DNA of 64,000 bases from Streptomyces sp. R33 (lineage in GTDB: Bacteria; Actinomycetota; Actinomycetes; Streptomycetales; Streptomycetaceae): assembly GCF_041200175.1 (NCBI RefSeq), contig NZ_CP165727.1, positions 1,674,001-1,738,000 of the forward strand, written 5' to 3'. Within the stretch, counting starts at the first letter, position 1. Every line of letters starts with the position of its first letter. Under the pieces are notes generated by a model. That model did no database searches. It saw only the letters and a list, made by a program, of their open reading frames with translations, and had not been told where the DNA came from. A program made the translations under genes and the position numbers. Below are positions 19,197 through 28,232 of this stretch, piece after piece.

Positions 19197-19645
19197 CTTT
19201 CTGAGCTGCGGGCGAGAGGGCGCAGGATCAACCGCAAGCGCGTCACCCGGCTGATGCGGATCAACCACTCGCCGGCCGGCACCTGTCGCGGAGCACATGC
19301 GCACCTCGCTGGTCACCGACGCGATCGAGATGGCAGTCGCCGCCCGCGGCGGCCGGGTCCACGGCGTCGTCTTCCATACCGACAGGGGCGCCCAGTACAG
19401 CGCGGCCGCTTTCGTTGAGGTCTGCCGCCTGCATGGCATAGGCCGCAGCATGGGCCGGGTCGGCTCAAGTTACGACAACGCCTCGCCGAGTCGCTTTTCC
19501 AGGGCCTCAAGCGCGAGTTGCTCCACGGACGCCGCTGGACCGGGGAACAACCCGCTTTTCCAGGGCCTCAAGCGCGAGTTGCTCCACGGACGCCGCTGGA
19601 CCGGGGAACAACCTCAACTCCCCCAAGAAGCTGGGCTTCTCCTAA
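19197..19645 (+). mobile_element. IS3-family transposase (orfB) relic
   Basis: Two separated pieces of an IS3 orfB are readable. The first, [21 protein letters not shown], is the N-terminal helical part. After a deletion near 19280 comes a second reading [19 protein letters not shown] then [16 protein letters not shown] (second Asp of DDE) and [12 protein letters not shown]. The ALAES region holding the catalytic Glu is lost through a one-base deletion after GACAACGCC, and the next part, FQGLKRELLHGRRWT, is present twice because of a 61-bp duplication. The C-terminus is missing. Not functional. Confidence 0.85.
19492..19613 (+). repeat. Perfect 61-bp tandem duplication inside the transposase relic
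   Basis: Bases 19492-19552 are repeated exactly at 19553-19613. The unit begins CGCTTTTCCAGGGCCTCAAG and ends GGGAACAACC. As 61 is not a multiple of three, it shifts the frame by one and so cancels a one-base deletion just upstream; the second copy reads in frame again. Confidence 0.95.
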
Positions 19646-20372
19646 AGCTTGAGAACGGTGCCTGACCTGCGTAAACGCCCCGTCAGGCACCGCTCCCTGG
19701 TCAGTACAGCTACCGAAGTCGGGTGCTTCGAGAGTTCATTCGCCTCCGATATCCCGCTTCATAGAGAAGATCCGGGCCATGCACGGCCGCACTCCATCGC
19801 ATGCACCTCCGCTTCCACCCGCACGCCGCCCAGTCGATCACGGCCAACCCGGGCCAGGAGGGCGAGGAGGCCGAAGGGTCCACCAGTGACACACGGTCCG
19901 GTGTGTGCCGATCACCCCTGCAGGGGGCGTGAGTGCGACGGGATACGAGACGAAGATCCGGGCATAGGAGGTCAGTTCGGGCCCAGGCTGCACAACCCGT
20001 CGGCAACTGGACCCGTCACGCATCAAGGCCTCCGCATCGCCGAGTCGTCATCCTCAGGCGGAACGGAGGGATTCCTCACTGCTCGTAACAGGAGGAATTC
20101 GGCCGGTAGTAAATAGGTGAATCGCTGACTGAATTACCGTCAACAAGCCTCTTCAATTATCTCGATTCCATAACGACGCCATCGAAAAAGCCCGGACCTT
20201 TCCTGGTCTACACGCATAACTAGCTTACTTTTAAAGAGAGTTGACAGATCATCAAATTTGACCGCCAAGGTAACGGTCAGATACCTCAAAGCCCATTCCT
20301 GTTTGTCCGAATTCTCCACGCCGCCCGTCTGGCAGGGTTTCGTGCACCCACTCCTCCGACCAAGGATTTGAG
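19646..20372. other. Gene-free spacer with AT-rich promoter segment
   Basis: I find no convincing gene here. From about 20090 to 20345 the GC content falls sharply, and the segment contains TTTTAAAGAGAG followed by TTGACA at 20241-20246, a good -35 box for the metalloprotease gene; no clear -10 follows at 17-18 bases. 19646-20090 has scrambled, non-coding character and probably belongs to the debris around the IS relic. Confidence 0.5.
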
Positions 20373-22436
20373 GTGCGCATGACGGGTAGCCGTCGAAAGA
20401 AACGTGAACACCGGCGCAAACCGCGCCGGTTGATACTCCTCACTGCCGCCATGGCATCGGCGGCAGTGATAGCGGGGGGCATCGCCTACTCCGGACTGGG
20501 CGACAACGCCCAGGCGGGGACCACCACTCAGGCCGACGCAGCCGCGGACACCCTCGTACCGGCCGCCGCACCAGTCCGCGATGCGGAGCCCGCGGCCATC
20601 CCTGACGCGCCCGCCAACGACACCGCGCGCGGCATGGTCTTCGACGGCCTCAAGGCCGCGCCGAAGGGCGACAAGTGCGTCGGCGTCTACCGCACGGAAG
20701 CCGGGCTCTGCAGCCACGGTCCCGACGCCCCGCCGAAGGACGTCGACATCAAGGTTGACGTCGCCCCTGCGGTCAAGACCAAGGCCGTGGCCGCCGATCC
20801 GGCCCGCCCGGAGTCCGGCGAAGCAGCTGCCGCTGCAGGCAGCGGGCGTCCTCAGGACGCGCCCGCCGCCGACGCGGCCACCGCCAAGGCCCCGGCGTCG
20901 AAGGCGCCGGCACCCGCTGGCGGCAGCGGCCAGACCGTGGCCGCCGGGCCCTCGGGGCAGACCGTCCAGTGCGACGGCGACGGCAGCACCGGCAACCGCG
21001 TCCAGGTCGTGTACGTCCACGGCCCCGACCGCGACCGCTACTCCGAATACGTCGCCTCGTTCCGCAAGTGGGCCGCCGACGCAGACCTCATCTACTCCAC
21101 GAGCGCCCAGGAGACCGGCGGCGTCCGCCACATCCGCTACGTGACGGCCGCGGACTGCACGCCGACCGTGCTCAACATCGAGCTCCCCGCCTCGGCGCTC
21201 GCTGAGTTCAGCGCCACCAACAACGCGCTGGCCGCCAAGGGCCTCGACCGCCGCGACCGCAAGTACATGATCTTCTCGGACACCCAGGTCTACTGCGGCA
21301 TCGGCACCTTCGCGGGCGACGAGCGTCCGGGTCAGAACAACCAGAGCAACTTCGGCCCCTCCTACGGCCGTACGGACTCCGGCTGCTGGGGCGGCCACAC
21401 CGCCGCGCACGAACTCGGCCACAACCTCGGCGCGGTGAACAACAGCGCCCCCAACACCAGCCGCGGCGCCCACTGCACGGACGAGTGGGACGTCATGTGC
21501 TACTCGGACACCCCGTACTACCCGCAGATGCGCAACGTGTGCACCAACCAGGCCGCCGAAAACATCCTGGACTGCAACCACGACGACTACTTCCACACCA
21601 ACCCCAAGGCCGGAAGCTACCTGGCCACGCACTGGAACATCGCCGACAACCAGTTCCTGATGAAGGGCAAGGGCGGCAACCCGAACCCCGACCCCAACCC
21701 GCAGCCCACCACGAAGCCCACCCCCACCCCGACCAAGAAGCCCGGTGGCGGGCCGGCCGTGACCGTCGGCCAGGTCCGGTCCAGCTCCGCGGTGGCAAGC
21801 TGGCCCAAGGTCGACGGCGCCGCCTGGTACCAGGTGCTCCTCAACGGCAAGCACCTCACCTGGGTCCAGTCCCAGACGCTGAACATCTACAACCTCCAGT
21901 CCGGCACGGAGTACAAAGTCGCTGTCTCGGTGCGCGACGCAGCCGGCCGTGACAGCGGCCCCGGCAGCGTCACCACCTTCCGCACTACCAGCGCCGGCGG
22001 CGGCACCACGACCCCCGGCACCCGCCACACCTTCAGCAACGGCAGTACCGGCATGGCCGCCGAGCTGTGGGGCGGCCGCGCCGCCGACGGCACCCTCCTC
22101 GTGGGCGCGCGGGCCAACGGCTACGCGCAGCAGCAGTGGCTGTTCGAGGACGCGGGCGGCGGCCTGGTCCGTATCAAGTCCGCGGTCTCGGGCAAGTGCC
22201 TGCAGGCGGGCGGCGCCCCCGCCGCTGGCATGTGGATCGCCCAGCAGGCGTGCGGCAACGCCCCCACCCAGCAGTGGAAGCTGAACTCACGCTCCGGCAC
22301 CACCCCCATTACCGACGCGAGCGGCGGCTACGCCCTCACCGTGAGCAACCGGCCGTACTACGGGGACTGGCTGCTCGACCTCCAGCGTGCCGACGGGCGC
22401 GCGTCCCAGGTCTGGACGGTCCAGAAGGTCGGCTGA
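20373..22436 (+). CDS. Secreted metzincin-like zinc protease with FN3 and ricin-type lectin domains
   Basis: A 687-residue exported protein. A very basic start (RKKREHRRKPRR) and hydrophobic segment form the signal peptide, ending near AQAG. A linker to about residue 190 precedes the protease domain, whose zinc motif is HTAAHELGHNLG; the Met-turn is DVMCY. The canonical third ligand (H or D at HExxHxxGxxH/D) is Asn here, and a later His in RGAHCTDEWD may replace it, as in related actinobacterial proteins. A Pro-rich linker (PTTKPTPTPTKK) leads to a fibronectin III domain (about 465-550), then a RICIN beta-trefoil (about 555-687, with QQQWLFED, GKCLQAGG and QQWKLN). GTG 20373 has AAGGA six bases upstream; ATG 20379 is the alternative. 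Confidence 0.85.
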   Translation: MRMTGSRRKKREHRRKPRRLILLTAAMASAAVIAGGIAYSGLGDNAQAGTTTQADAAADTLVPAAAPVRDAEPAAIPDAPANDTARGMVFDGLKAAPKGDKCVGVYRTEAGLCSHGPDAPPKDVDIKVDVAPAVKTKAVAADPARPESGEAAAAAGSGRPQDAPAADAATAKAPASKAPAPAGGSGQTVAAGPSGQTVQCDGDGSTGNRVQVVYVHGPDRDRYSEYVASFRKWAADADLIYSTSAQETGGVRHIRYVTAADCTPTVLNIELPASALAEFSATNNALAAKGLDRRDRKYMIFSDTQVYCGIGTFAGDERPGQNNQSNFGPSYGRTDSGCWGGHTAAHELGHNLGAVNNSAPNTSRGAHCTDEWDVMCYSDTPYYPQMRNVCTNQAAENILDCNHDDYFHTNPKAGSYLATHWNIADNQFLMKGKGGNPNPDPNPQPTTKPTPTPTKKPGGGPAVTVGQVRSSSAVASWPKVDGAAWYQVLLNGKHLTWVQSQTLNIYNLQSGTEYKVAVSVRDAAGRDSGPGSVTTFRTTSAGGGTTTPGTRHTFSNGSTGMAAELWGGRAADGTLLVGARANGYAQQQWLFEDAGGGLVRIKSAVSGKCLQAGGAPAAGMWIAQQACGNAPTQQWKLNSRSGTTPITDASGGYALTVSNRPYYGDWLLDLQRADGRASQVWTVQKVG

Positions 22437-22459
22437 CCTTCGACCGTCTGATCAACCGT

Positions 22460-22496
22460 CGGCGGACGGCTGTACTCCCCATGCGGCCGTCCGCCG
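22460..22496 (+). terminator. Hairpin terminator after the metalloprotease gene
   Basis: CGGCGGACGGC at 22460-22470 pairs perfectly with GCCGTCCGCCG at 22486-22496 (11 bp, 15-base loop), 24 bases after the stop. Confidence 0.75.
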
Positions 22497-22578
22497 GGTC
22501 CCTCACGGCACCGCACCTCCGCCGCACCGCAGCGGTGGCGGCCACTCGCATCCCACCGCACCAGGGAGCACCACAACG

Positions 22579-23202
22579 ATGCGTACACGCCACAGCTTCC
22601 CCGCCCGTACCGGACGCGGGGTCCTGTTCCTCCTCCTCGCCCAGGCCGTGGCCCTGGCGACCCCGGCCCAGGCCCACGGCGACACCGTCAAGGTCGTGAT
22701 CAACGGGCAGCGGGAGGGCCACCTCACCACCGACATCACCTGGGAGAACGACGGGGACGCCATCGAGGAGGCGGTCGCCGCCACGGTGAACGCGACCAGC
22801 GCGGACGGCAGCCGCGCGATGGGCCCCTGGAAGCTGGTCCGGGACGCGGGCACGCGCACCGGCTGGAGCACGGCCGAGGTCCTGCCGGCCGGTACCTGGA
22901 AGGTGCACGTCCACGTCGGGTTCCCCTCACTGGGACACGCCGAACGCGAGGTCTCCGTACCGGTCGTCGACCCGGCGCCACCCAGTACTTCCGCCGCGCC
23001 CACCGCTCCCGCTCCTGCGAGCCCCTCGGCCACGGCCGTGCCCTCGGCCGCCGCATCCGCATCGCCCGCCCCGGCCGGCGGCGGCAGCACCTTCTCGTGG
23101 ACCACGGCGGGCGTGGCCGTGGCCGCCCTAGCGGGGGCCGCCGGCGGGATGCTGCTGGTCCGCCGGGCCCGAGCCCGCAGGCAGGCGCGGGGCGACGGGT
23201 GA
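22579..23202 (+). CDS. Secreted, C-terminally anchored CopC/YtkA-like surface protein
   Basis: A 207-residue protein with signal peptide (cleavage after ATPAQA), a roughly 105-residue immunoglobulin-like domain starting HGDTVKVVINGQREGHLTTDITWEN, a Pro/Ser/Ala-rich wall-spanning linker, one transmembrane helix (TAGVAVAALAGAAGGMLLV) and a short Arg-rich cytosolic tail. The His at the mature N-terminus is the typical first copper ligand of CopC/YtkA proteins, although no copper-transport gene (CopD) adjoins it. ATG 22579 lacks a strong ribosome-binding site (CAGGGAGCACCACAACG precedes it). Function unknown beyond an extracytoplasmic role. Confidence 0.75.
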   Translation: MRTRHSFPARTGRGVLFLLLAQAVALATPAQAHGDTVKVVINGQREGHLTTDITWENDGDAIEEAVAATVNATSADGSRAMGPWKLVRDAGTRTGWSTAEVLPAGTWKVHVHVGFPSLGHAEREVSVPVVDPAPPSTSAAPTAPAPASPSATAVPSAAASASPAPAGGGSTFSWTTAGVAVAALAGAAGGMLLVRRARARRQARGDG

Positions 23203-23239
23203 AGCGGTCGGTAACCGGGCCGTCGTGTGGCCCAGGCCT

Positions 23240-23968
23240 GCGTTCCACCAGCCCGTACGTGGCCGACTCCTCCGTCAGCGGCAACACCAGCGGCATCCAG
23301 CCGTACGCGGGCTACTGGCATATCGGGCGACGAGCTGTACTGGTGGCCGGACCGTCCGACGAGCAACTTCTTCGCCGGCCAGATCGACGAGACGGCCCTC
23401 TACCCGTCGGGGCTGGCCCAGGCCCAGATCCCAGAACCACTACAACGTGGTCAAGGCCCCTCGGCCACGCTCACCAAGGCCACCGTGGCCGAGAACACCT
23501 ATACCGACCAGGTCACCCCGAGCGCCACGCCACTATCGGCACGTCCCCTCGCTTGCCGTCCGCGGCAACCCGGCGTACGAGACCCACCTGCGCTTCAACC
23601 TGCCGGCCGCCCCGGCCGGCCAGGCCCTGAAGGCCGCCGCACTCCAGGTCAAGACCTCGACCCAGACGGGCGTCGGCACGGCCGACACCGTCTCCCCAGT
23701 CTGGTCACCGGGACCTGGAGCAGCGCGGGCACGACATTCACCACCAAGCCCACCCTAGACACCACACCGCTCGGCACGTTCGCGGCCATCCCCAACGGCT
23801 CAGCCGTCCACAGCGCCCAGCTGGCCACTGCCACACCCTCCGCGTCACTGGGCACCAGCTACAGCACGGCCCTGACCAGCACGGGCACCGACCCGCTGCG
23901 GATCTGGTCCAAGGAATCAACGGCTACGGACGCCACCCCGCAGCATCCTCACCTTCGGCCCGAAGTAA
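23240..23968 (+). pseudogene. Frameshifted remnant of a LamG + DNRLRE secreted protein
   Basis: Coding similarity jumps between frames at least five times. In order: SGIQPYAGYWHIG, then LYWWPDRPTSNFFAGQIDETALYP (end of a LamG/concanavalin-type domain), QNHYN, TVAENTYTDQVTPSATP, LAVRGNPAYETHLRFNLPA (start of a DNRLRE domain), VTGTWSSAGTTFTTKPT, LRIWSKES, and finally SILTFGPK followed by a TAA at 23966-23968, which is the normal end for such proteins. No ribosome-binding site or signal peptide remains. It is the 3' third of a large surface protein. Confidence 0.8.
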
Positions 23969-24094
23969 CCACCCGACGGAGTGCGGGGCCGCCGAGCCAG
24001 GGGCCGCAGCCGCGCCCCCGGTATGTGTCCCGCACACCGGACGACCAGGTTGCCGGTCAAGCAAGTTCACGCATTTCTCAGACCAAGGAGCATG

Positions 24095-24961
24095 ATGCAC
24101 AAACGTCGCGCGTCCCGCCGCAAGAAAGCTCTGATCGCCGCGAGCACCGCCTCACTCGCCGGCGGTCTGCTGTTCGGTTTCAATGCCCTCGCCCAGGCCG
24201 ATGCGGTCAGCGGCACGGTCATCGGCGGGCAGAGCAATTACAGGACCATCAACCACCGGGCCAAGCCGTCCCTCTCGGCCCAGGTGAACGGCTCCTCAAA
24301 GGTAGGCGACAGGATCCAGATGTCCTGCCGGACCACCGGCGACACCGTGGAGAACAACCCGCGGTGGATCTTCACCGGCTCGTACTACATCGCCGACACC
24401 TTCATCAAAGAGAACACCACCCCCCTGCCGGTCTGCGGTTCGAGCCCGAACCCGAAACCCACCCCCACCCCTGCCCCGACGACCGCGAAGACGCTCAAGA
24501 TCGACATGCAGAAGCAGGTCAGGACCCAGTGGTGCTGGGACGCCTCCGGCGTGACCATCGCCAAACACTGGGGCTTCTCCGTCAGCCAGGAGCAGTTCTG
24601 CCAACTCGCCGCCCAGGGCTCCTGGGTGAACTGCAACAACCAGCCCGCGACGCTGGAAGACATGGCCAACGGCCTGGCCAGGCTGGGGCTGAGCAACAGC
24701 GGCCGCAGCCTGTATCGCAACGCCTCGTTCAGCGAGTCGGCCGCCGAGATAGCCGCAGGCCGGCCGTTCGCCGTCCGGATCGGCTGGCGCACCGGCGGTG
24801 GTCACATGAACGTCATCTACGGCTACGACAGCGCCACCAACATGGTCGCGGTCGGGGACCCGTGGCAGACCACCCAGACCTACACCTGGTGGAACCACGC
24901 CACTTACGTGAACAACAACTCGTTCCAGTGGACCCACTCCCGCATCGGGATCCAGGGCTGA
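24095..24961 (+). CDS. Secreted papain-like cysteine protease with N-terminal SH3-like domain
   Basis: A 288-residue exported protein. Signal peptide: basic HKRRASRRKK, hydrophobic core, cleavage near AQADA. Residues about 40-110 (SNYRTINHRAKPSLSAQVNGSSKVGDRI) look like a bacterial SH3 cell-wall-binding domain. After a PTPTPAPT linker the catalytic domain has the nucleophile in QVRTQWCWDASG, the His in TGGGHMNVIYGY and the Asp/Asn position in VAVGDPW, matching the C39/C70-like papain fold. Six Cys in the mature part may form disulfides. ATG 24095 is preferred because AAGGAG ends four bases before it; ATG 24092 is too close. It is followed after 14 bases by the next gene. Confidence 0.85.
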   Translation: MHKRRASRRKKALIAASTASLAGGLLFGFNALAQADAVSGTVIGGQSNYRTINHRAKPSLSAQVNGSSKVGDRIQMSCRTTGDTVENNPRWIFTGSYYIADTFIKENTTPLPVCGSSPNPKPTPTPAPTTAKTLKIDMQKQVRTQWCWDASGVTIAKHWGFSVSQEQFCQLAAQGSWVNCNNQPATLEDMANGLARLGLSNSGRSLYRNASFSESAAEIAAGRPFAVRIGWRTGGGHMNVIYGYDSATNMVAVGDPWQTTQTYTWWNHATYVNNNSFQWTHSRIGIQG

Positions 24962-24975
24962 GGAGAAGACCGACC

Positions 24976-25911
24976 ATGCAGACCACGCGAGACACCAAGC
25001 ACACGGCAGTCCGGGCCGCCGTCCTCGCCACGGCCGCGCTCGCCGCCGCCCTGAGCGGAATCGTTCCCGCACAGGCTGCGGAGGGCGACGGCATCGCGGG
25101 CTACCCGTCCGCCCAGCAGGCCGTCCGAAGCGACCAACTCCGCGACACGGTCTCCCGCTTCCTGGTTTCGGCCCGGCAGCACGGCACGAGCCCCGGCGCG
25201 GACGGCGGCACCGTCGGCACCCCCGGCAACGCACCCGCCGCGGTCGCCGCGCCGCCCGGGTTCGATCTCAAGGACCCGGTGCCGATGTTCGAGATCAGCC
25301 CCGAGTTCGTGACCGGCAAGACCCAGGCGACTGCGCAGACCGCGATCCGGCTCTCCTACCTGGCCTCCCGGGTGACCGCCTCCGACGGCAAGAACGCCGC
25401 CGTACTGCTCGCACCCAAGGGGAACACCCCTACCACCGGAAGCAGCCCGCAGAACGTCGGCGCCGAGGGCTGGCAGCTGGCCGGCATCCGGGACGGGGAC
25501 GCCGACGTCGGCTTCGCCGAGCGCGGCACTCCACAGGCCCGTACCTTCACGGAGCCACAGATCCACGCCTGGTACCGGCTCACCGCCGAAGGCATGGTCG
25601 AGCCGCTCAACGAGGAGGCGAACAGCGGCCTCGGCGGAAAGCGCGGCATCACCCTCGCCGCCTACCAGAAGCTGGTCACCGCCCGCTACGGCGACAAGAT
25701 GCCCGGCTCGGAGTACGACCGCAAGGGCCTGGCCGGCGGGTACGGCGGGCTCGTGGAGGACCAGCCGGAGCAGGTCGCCGCCGCATCCGGGAAACCGGAG
25801 ACGGAGGCGTCCTGGCAGCCGATCTCCGCCACCGGGGCCGCAGCCCTGGCGGCAATCGCCGGTGCGGTGGTTTACGCGCGCCGCCGACGCCCGGCCGCCG
25901 CCGTGCGCTAA
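24976..25911 (+). CDS. Secreted, membrane-anchored protein of unknown function
   Basis: A 311-residue protein with signal peptide (cleavage near VPAQAAE), a roughly 230-residue extracellular domain I do not recognise (FEISPEFVTGKTQATAQTAIRLSYLASRV, IHAWYRLTAEGMVEPLNEEA), and a C-terminal hydrophobic helix followed by ARRRRP, the usual actinobacterial tail anchor. There is no LPxTG, so sortase is not implied. AGGAGAAG lies six bases before the ATG. The 14-base spacing to the cysteine protease gene says they are one operon; a substrate, inhibitor or surface tether for the protease is the simplest guess. Confidence 0.75.
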   Translation: MQTTRDTKHTAVRAAVLATAALAAALSGIVPAQAAEGDGIAGYPSAQQAVRSDQLRDTVSRFLVSARQHGTSPGADGGTVGTPGNAPAAVAAPPGFDLKDPVPMFEISPEFVTGKTQATAQTAIRLSYLASRVTASDGKNAAVLLAPKGNTPTTGSSPQNVGAEGWQLAGIRDGDADVGFAERGTPQARTFTEPQIHAWYRLTAEGMVEPLNEEANSGLGGKRGITLAAYQKLVTARYGDKMPGSEYDRKGLAGGYGGLVEDQPEQVAAASGKPETEASWQPISATGAAALAAIAGAVVYARRRRPAAAVR

Positions 25912-26733
25912 CCGCACAGATCCACCCGGCGTCGGTCCACAGGGATATGTGGGCCGGCGCCGGTGCAACTTCCGGGGGCGCGGCGCTCTGCCGAGGGCCT
26001 GTTCCGCCGAGGAGATCGTGCGCCACGTAAGCGGTGGCGCCGTGTCTCTGGTGGTGAGGGGCGGAGCGAATGCCGCGGCTCGAACCACTGGCTCGACCTG
26101 ACCGCCGCACTCGCCGGCCTGATCGCCGCAGCCGCCGCACTGGCAGCGGCGGTCGGCCTGACCGGCGCGCAATGGGCACACTGACCGCCCCCTTCGCGCT
26201 CCTCTGCAGGCGTGCCACCAGACCGCAGCTGCAAGGCTCCTTGGCGTGGCGAATGGCCACCCGACAGACAGCGCTGACGTACGACGACGCCAATGCCGTG
26301 CCTGCAGAGGCGTCCTTGCTCCATGGCACGCACGGGCCCAGAGTCGGCGCAGGCCGGAGCTGGAGCCATGAGCAGCAGGCTGCTGGATGCAGTCGATTCC
26401 ATCCATTTGCAGTGTGCGTCATGGCGGAGATCGATCAATTATGGGTCCAGATCGATCAACGGAGCTTTTCACTCCAGTCAAGGCCACCTGGCGTACCCGA
26501 ACTGACTATGCTCGCCTGGCGTGTTGCGCTGCACTCACCGCGAGTCGAACGTCGCATTGCGCGCAGACGGAGCCCGGCCGCAGAGAGGCGTGACCACCAA
26601 TGCGATCTCGAACCGGCCCGTCGGGCACACCCATTAGAACATTTTTGCCCGGCCGAGCGAAGTCCCGACCGTTCTTGTCGTCGCACCGCATCACGCCCAG
26701 TCCACTAATTCCAGACTGTTTAGGGACCCTTCG
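25912..26733. other. Long spacer upstream of the conservon
   Basis: No gene is well supported. A short frame ending at 26184 would give a hydrophobic tail (LAGLIAAAAALAAAVGLTGAQWAH) but lacks a good start. An 11-base direct repeat, AGATCGATCAA, occurs at 26429-26439 and 26450-26460, exactly 21 bp (two helical turns) apart. From about 26630 the sequence becomes AT-richer (CATTTTTGCC, CCACTAATTCCAGACTG), consistent with the promoter of cvnA. The region 26085-26600 may contain decayed coding sequence that I could not identify. Confidence 0.4.
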
Positions 26734-28230
26734 ATGGTTCGTGCAGGTTCAACCCCTAGAGCGCTGCCACGTGCATTGGCTCCAGCATGGCTAATCCCCC
26801 CTGGTGTCCTGGCTGGGGCCTGCGTCGTGGCGCTGATCTATGTTTCCGCGCAGATACGCACCCCGGTTGCCTGGTGCGGCCTCGTCGCGGTCGTCCTGAC
26901 GGCCATCACTTCGGCTGAGACGGCACGCCGGACGCGCTCGGCAGAGGCGGCCCGTTACTCGCGGGCGAATGCCGAGGTACAGCGGTACTACGCGCAGCGC
27001 GAGACCGTGCTGCGCGCGCGCCTGTCCGATCAGCGGGCCACCACTGTATGGCTCGCCGAAGAGCTCCTCCCCGCGGCTGTCGCCCGCTTGCAGAAGGGGG
27101 AGCCCCCTTCGGAAGTCCTGCAGTCCGTCCCCTTCGGGGAACATCTCGACAGCGAGTTCGCCGAAGCGCTCCGGGCAGCTCTGCGGACGCTCCTGGAAGC
27201 CGTGGATGCCGAGGAACGCACACGGGACTCGTCGCAGCGGGCACTGGTGGCGATCGCCCGGCGGGTCCAGGCGATCGTGCATCAACTCGCCAAGGACCTG
27301 CGCGACATGCAGATCCTGCACGGTACCGATGTAGTGGTCTCCCATGGCCTGCAGGACATCGACCATCGCAACGCCCTGATCGGGCGCCTTGCGGCCAGCA
27401 TCGCCGTACTGGGTGACGCCCGGCCCGGGCGTCAGTGGTCGAAGGCGATCCCTCTCTACGACATCGTGCGAGGGGCCATGTCACGCATCGTGGACTATCC
27501 CCGCGTGAAGCTGCAGTCGGTGACAGAAGTCGCTGTGATCGGCCGGGGCGCCGAGCCACTGATCCACCTGCTCGCCGAGCTGCTCGACAACGCCACGACC
27601 TTCTCACCGCCGCACGCCCCGGTCGAGGTGACCGCGAGCGAGGTGCCCTCTGGTGTGGCGATCGAGATCGAGGACCGTGGGGTCGGGCTCACCGAAGAGG
27701 CCCGCCAGCGCATCGACCGCGTCATGGCTCAGACATCAAACGGCATGGATCTGGCCGACCTGGGCGAGGCAACGCAGCTCGGCCTGCCCGTCGTCAGCAG
27801 ACTGGCCCGCGAGCACGGCCTCGACGTCGACTTGCGCACCTCCGCGTACGGAGGCGTGCGGGCCGTCGTGCTCGTTCCGCGGCGCCTGATCACCACGGTT
27901 CAGCAGCCTGACTCGAAAGTCCAACAGTTCGCGGCGAGGCCCACGGGCGCACCGACCGTACCGAGGCCGACGATGACGCGCGACGCCGCAGCAGATTCCG
28001 TCGAGGCCGAAAAGACGGTGAACGGACTGCCTCAACGGCGACGCGAGTCGCCCGTCCCGACACCGGTCGTCCGCACGGCCCCCCATCCCCCCGCCGCTCC
28101 GGCCGCCACCCCGGGAAAGGCCGACGCGCCTCGGCAGCCGGGCCTGATGTGGGAGGCGTTCAGCGGCGAAAAGAGACCGAGTACGGGACCTTCCATTCGA
28201 ACCAACGAGCCATCAGACGAGGGTGAGTAA
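26734..28230 (+). CDS. cvnA: Conservon sensor-kinase-like protein CvnA
   Basis: A 498-residue membrane-bound protein with nitrate-sensor-like N-terminus and histidine-kinase-type ATPase, the first component of the Streptomyces conservon signalling complex. Two hydrophobic segments (about 20-40 and 45-62) are followed by a coiled-coil-rich region, a HisKA-like zone around residues 200-225 (HGLQDIDHRNALIGRLA), and HATPase_c (about 265-390) with N-box LLAELLDNATTFSPP and G-box EDRGVGLTEEA. The last 100 residues are disordered and Pro-rich. AGGGA lies seven bases before the ATG. Three bases separate it from cvnB. CvnA proteins lack proven kinase activity and are thought to act with CvnB-D as a G-protein-like membrane complex. 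Confidence 0.92.
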   Translation: MVRAGSTPRALPRALAPAWLIPPGVLAGACVVALIYVSAQIRTPVAWCGLVAVVLTAITSAETARRTRSAEAARYSRANAEVQRYYAQRETVLRARLSDQRATTVWLAEELLPAAVARLQKGEPPSEVLQSVPFGEHLDSEFAEALRAALRTLLEAVDAEERTRDSSQRALVAIARRVQAIVHQLAKDLRDMQILHGTDVVVSHGLQDIDHRNALIGRLAASIAVLGDARPGRQWSKAIPLYDIVRGAMSRIVDYPRVKLQSVTEVAVIGRGAEPLIHLLAELLDNATTFSPPHAPVEVTASEVPSGVAIEIEDRGVGLTEEARQRIDRVMAQTSNGMDLADLGEATQLGLPVVSRLAREHGLDVDLRTSAYGGVRAVVLVPRRLITTVQQPDSKVQQFAARPTGAPTVPRPTMTRDAAADSVEAEKTVNGLPQRRRESPVPTPVVRTAPHPPAAPAATPGKADAPRQPGLMWEAFSGEKRPSTGPSIRTNEPSDEGE

Positions 28231-28232
28231 CC

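Noticed and set aside
19649..20116. Open frame after the IS3 relic, antisense frame 19710-20006
   Set aside because: No similarity to transposase or other families, and the sequence composition is inconsistent with coding.
25963..26184. Small frame with a hydrophobic C-terminus
   Set aside because: The single transmembrane-like stretch is alanine-rich, no start signal is near, and the N-terminal part looks like noise.
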